Of a stretch of DNA of 22,150 bases, positions 9,381-22,150 are shown one piece after another. The stretch covers positions 1 to 22,150 of the forward strand of contig JAYMTF010001635.1 of the NCBI GenBank assembly GCA_036897485.1, written 5' to 3'. Each line of letters starts with the position of its first letter. Within the stretch, counting starts at the first letter, position 1. The notes beneath the pieces were generated by a model that saw only the letters and a program-made list of their open reading frames with translations, was not told the origin of the DNA and did no database searches. The stretch comes from Pelargonium nanum (Eukaryota > Streptophyta > Magnoliopsida > Geraniales > Geraniaceae). The translations under genes and the position numbers were made by a program.

Positions 9381-9847
9381 CACCTAGAAGGTATTGTTTG
9401 TGGATCGAACCCTATATTAGTGTGTGCCTTTAGGTAGTAGAATGCTTGTGAGACCTTTAATCCCGATAGGTCGGCTTAATGTTGGGATACGAGCTAGCCT
9501 TTTGCCAGTAGTATACTTTAGGACACTCATATCCTAAGTCCCAAACAACCTTCGACGGAGGAACCGAGTACCTTGAATGATTGGGTAATAATTAATTCAT
9601 GATTCTCATTTCACCTAGACATAAGGCATCGTGTGTGGTTCGAACCCTATATTAGTGTGTGCCTTTAGGTAGTAGAATGCTTGTGGGACCTTTAAGCCTG
9701 ATAGGTCGGCTTGATGTTGGGATATGAGCTAGCCTTCTGCCATTAGTATGCTTTAGGGCACTCGTATCCTAAGTCCTAAACAACGCTCGACGGAGGAACC
9801 AAGTACCTTGAATGACTGGGTAATAATTAATTCATGATTCTCATTTC
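9381..9847 (+). repeat. Tandem duplication, two copies of about 231 and 236 bp
   Basis: Copy 1 (9381-9611) and copy 2 (9612-9847) both start CACCTAGA and end GATTCTCATTTCA. They share long near-identical blocks such as CGAACCCTATATTAGTGTGT, at 9406 and 9641. The copies differ by scattered substitutions and a small indel near the start. Direct repeats of lower similarity follow (TTATTGCTTTYAGAGTGTAG near 9876 and 9972). No coding frame runs across the copies. Confidence 0.9.
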
Positions 9848-10570
9848 ATTTATTCAACTGAAAAACAACTATTATTTATTGCTTTCAGAGTGTAGAAACT
9901 AGTCCTTTTCTATTATATAATTTCTTGTTTGAGTAGAAACTAGCAACTAAAAAACAAAACAAAATATTGTTTATTGCTTTTAGAGTGTAGGTTATTTCAA
10001 TTTTTTAATTCCCGTGGTAGCTATTGAGTCCAAGTGGGTTGACATCCGGACAGTCATGTACTACTTGTGTGAATCGTATACTTGCGAGAGGTTGTCAATC
10101 GGGTCCAGCCGTAATACCACAACGTTAGGGCGTTGACAAGAAGAAGAGATTGTACTGTTTAGGCTCAGCTGCCCTGAGTATTTCGGACCATTATCCGTCA
10201 TGGATGCCAACATCGGTCATGCAGGGAAGGATCTCTCAACGTCACATAATCAACTCAGCAATCAGAGACACATATGCAGGCCTTACAAATCAGATTGATC
10301 TTTTGAGGGCTTGTGCCGAATGGTAGCCATTGACCGTCACACGTGATCTAGAGGCCGATACGCTTCGACTTCTACATTAAGATGGCTTGAACCCGGAGAT
10401 GGTCATCAATACAATACGCTTCGAATAGTAGCAACAGAAACACCATCGTTGATCCTCGTCGTAGATTCGGTCAATATATTACATTGTTATTAGTTGTCAC
10501 ATATTCAGTCGTCGTCGCAGGTTGTGAACGTTGTTTGCGAGGGATTACTCCATCGCAGATAATTGTTTCT
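9848..10570. other. Spacer without recognised genes
   Basis: The first ~170 bp are AT-rich with a degenerate direct repeat. From about 10010 the base composition becomes balanced and looks like decayed coding or LTR-type sequence, but I recognise no protein family and frames are interrupted. It may belong to the same old retroelement as the copia fragment that follows. Confidence 0.4.
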
Positions 10571-10577
10571 TGCAGTG

Positions 10578-11044
10578 GCTATAGCTAGTACTACTAAGGA
10601 ATTGATGTGCGGAAGAAATTTGGTTTGAAACTTATGGAGGTGTGATAATCAAGGTGCTATTCACATTGCCTCAGACTCGGTGTTTCACAAGATAAAAAAA
10701 AAACATATTGAAGTAGATTGTCATTTTGTACGATAAAAGATAGAACAAAAACTTTATACAAAATTTCTATATTTGCTTAGCATACTTCCTTAAATAAAAA
10801 GGATTCCTCTATTATTCTTAGAACAAGTAAGACATTAGCAACACTGATTTTCACTATTAAGAAGAGACGTCTTCTAGTTTTAGTTTTTGAGATATTAGAT
10901 CTAAGAAAAAGGATCTTTGACAAGGTGCCGGTAAGGAGAGGACCCGTCCAAACAACTCATGTGAGAACTGTAGAGCAATTGGCTGATGATTTTATTAAAC
11001 CTTTTTGTGATTCTAGAGTTGTCATTTGTATCAAGCTCGACATG
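10578..11044 (+). mobile_element. Broken Ty1/copia retrotransposon fragment (RNase H end of pol)
   Basis: One frame from 10578 reads AIASTTKELM, then CDNQGAIHIASDSVFH and KHIEVDCHFVR. This is the characteristic copia RNase H C-terminus, but it holds in-frame stops at TGA near 10620 and TAA near 10732. After about 215 bp of AT-rich, unrelated sequence the family continues at 10952-11044 with THVRTVEQLADDFIKPF and IKLDM. The fragment is inactive. Neither LTR nor gag, integrase or reverse transcriptase could be recognised. Confidence 0.85.
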
Positions 11045-11369
11045 ACTTTTCATTAGAACTTGTGTAATGTGTACAATTTACAATTTCATTAACAAAAATG
11101 TTCATGAATTCAAATTTTAAAAATGTGTTGATTCGTAATTTGAAAGAAAAAAAAGTGACAATTAAAAATATAATAATGTGGCTCTTTAATGCGCATTATA
11201 AATCTCTTATTTTATTCAGCTATTACAATATGCACATATATAATTAACAAATCAGAAAATGAAAAATTAGAGGCAGATATTTAACTCCTAAGCATGTGAT
11301 AAACACTGTCTAATAATCATTCACCTTAAAAAAAACTCTATCAGTTTAGTTACATGTACATACCCTAAT
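11045..11369. other. Spacer and probable 3' UTR of the AAA ATPase gene
   Basis: AT-rich, non-coding. The right part should be the 3' UTR of the minus-strand AAA gene, whose stop is at 11370-11372. The left part may be the tail of the decayed copia element. No clear boundary is visible. Confidence 0.4.
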
Positions 11370-21559
<10,190 letters not shown>

Positions 21560-22070
21560 GGGATGAATTTGATTCCCATTAGCAAGAAACTTGTGAGCAA
21601 TTCGCTGGGCTGCAGTGATTCAAGGAATTCAAGATGTACCAACGGAGTAGAGTGCAGTGCGGTTTTGGCTTGCGAGTCTGGACTCTATGAGAAAGGATCA
21701 TCAATGTAATTACAGAATTGGAAGGTGAAACTTTGTGACGAACAAACACTATTCGTAGAAAAGATGCTTGTGGGGAACTTTTATTAGGAGCTTCTTTGGT
21801 AACTCTACTCCAACAAGGAAGTATGGTTTGACCCAAAAAAAAAATCGAATTAATAATAATAAAATATAGAATCCAACTTTCAAATAAATATGTCAATAAT
21901 TGAAAAAGTTAGGGTTTTTTCTCTCTCTCTCAAGAGCGGCGGCGGCCGCCGCGGCTCCCTGGGCAGCGGTAGGGCTTTCGAATTAGAGCAGTTTATTGCT
22001 TTGGTTTGTGGCGGTTTTTGTTCGGCAAGGGGTGATTAAGGTGTAGGCAGCGGAATGTGAGGCTGCGACT
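21560..22070. promoter_or_regulatory. Divergent promoter between the AAA ATPase gene and the right-end gene
   Basis: The two ATGs (21559 on minus, 22071 on plus) lie 511 bp apart and point away from each other, so both promoters and 5' UTRs fall here. Visible elements: TTAGGGTTT at 21909-21917 (reverse of the telo-box AAACCCTAA, common in promoters of growth-related plant genes), a CTCTCTCTCT run at 21921-21930, a GC-only palindrome GCGGCGGCCGCCGC at 21939-21952, and A-rich sequence near 21834-21860. Transcription starts cannot be placed. Confidence 0.6.
22055..22060 (+). promoter_or_regulatory. Minimal start-stop uORF (ATG-TGA)
   Basis: An ATG directly followed by TGA lies 10 bases upstream of the main ATG at 22071. 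Start-stop elements of this sort can stall ribosomes and lower translation of the main frame in plants. Whether it is transcribed depends on the unseen 5' end, but at this distance it almost certainly is if the ATG at 22071 is used. Confidence 0.6.
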
Positions 22071-22150
22071 ATGGCAGAATTCAGTCTGGGGAGAGTTCGA
22101 GGTGGCTCTCGGGATAGGATCAGGTCACGGGCAAGCCGAGACCGATGGGA
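22071..22150 (+). CDS. N-terminus of an Arg/Ser-rich protein, partial (runs off the window)
   Basis: ATG at 22071 opens a frame that continues to the window end (26 codons and two bases): MAEFSLGRVRGGSRDR, then IRSRASRDRW. It is strongly basic with SR/RD dipeptides, as in RNA-binding or nuclear proteins, but too short for a family call. Support comes from a plant-like leader with a CT run and GC-rich tract, and from the divergent arrangement with the AAA gene. In Arabidopsis the loci just beyond At2g45500 are candidates by synteny, for example At2g45520, which I remember only as a coiled-coil protein. This is not confirmed. Confidence 0.6.
   Translation, partial: MAEFSLGRVRGGSRDRIRSRASRDRW

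Noticed and set aside
9630-9660. tRNA T-arm-like word GGTTCGAACCC
   Set aside because: No acceptor stem, D arm or anticodon arm can be built around it. The paired copy in the duplication has GGATCGAACCC, so the box is not conserved.

Overview
The window is nuclear DNA of a flowering plant, most likely a eudicot. The genes are split by GT-AG introns, the spacers are AT-rich and full of decayed mobile DNA, and the proteins match plant-specific families. There is no bacterial, organellar or viral gene organisation. I cannot name the species.

Layout from left to right. (1) 1-1791, plus strand: a long intron and then the last exon of a growth-regulating factor of the GRF9 type, with a second WRC zinc-finger domain and a C-terminal Ser-rich/DTTITD tail. 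(2) 2280-4770: a non-coding block of three kinds of decayed tandem arrays, with units of about 40 bp, 16/32 bp, and a dimeric 85 bp. (3) 5132-7837, minus strand: a complete six-exon beta-type Aurora kinase (287 aa, AUR3-like). A perfect mitosis-specific (MSA) promoter element lies just upstream. Intron 1 carries a 167-bp duplication of the start of exon 2, and the second copy is split by a 151-bp insertion with a 9-bp target duplication. (4) 8040-11369: an AT-rich spacer with an ACGT-core cluster, a 231/235-bp tandem duplication and a broken Ty1/copia RNase H fragment. (5) 11370-21559, minus strand: a complete thirteen-exon gene of about 10.2 kb for a spastin-like AAA ATPase (493 aa, MIT domain plus meiotic-clade AAA core). 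Its introns hold a miniature LTR element of about 1.0 kb, a SINE-like fragment, small tandem duplications and an inverted repeat of about 1.07 kb. (6) 21560-22150: a divergent promoter of about 510 bp and the first 26 codons of an Arg/Ser-rich protein on the plus strand. It has a minimal AUG-stop uORF just upstream.

The order GRF9-like, Aurora 3-like, spastin-like AAA matches, from memory, the consecutive Arabidopsis loci At2g45480, At2g45490 and At2g45500. This is therefore a conserved microsyntenic block rather than a dedicated new operon-like system. All three genes relate to growth or cell division (cell-number control, mitotic kinase, probable microtubule or membrane remodelling ATPase), but nothing in the sequence shows that they are co-regulated. 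The most unusual content is structural: the duplicated exon start with its internal empty-site control, the intronic inverted repeat, the TRIM-like element, and the dimeric 85-bp array.
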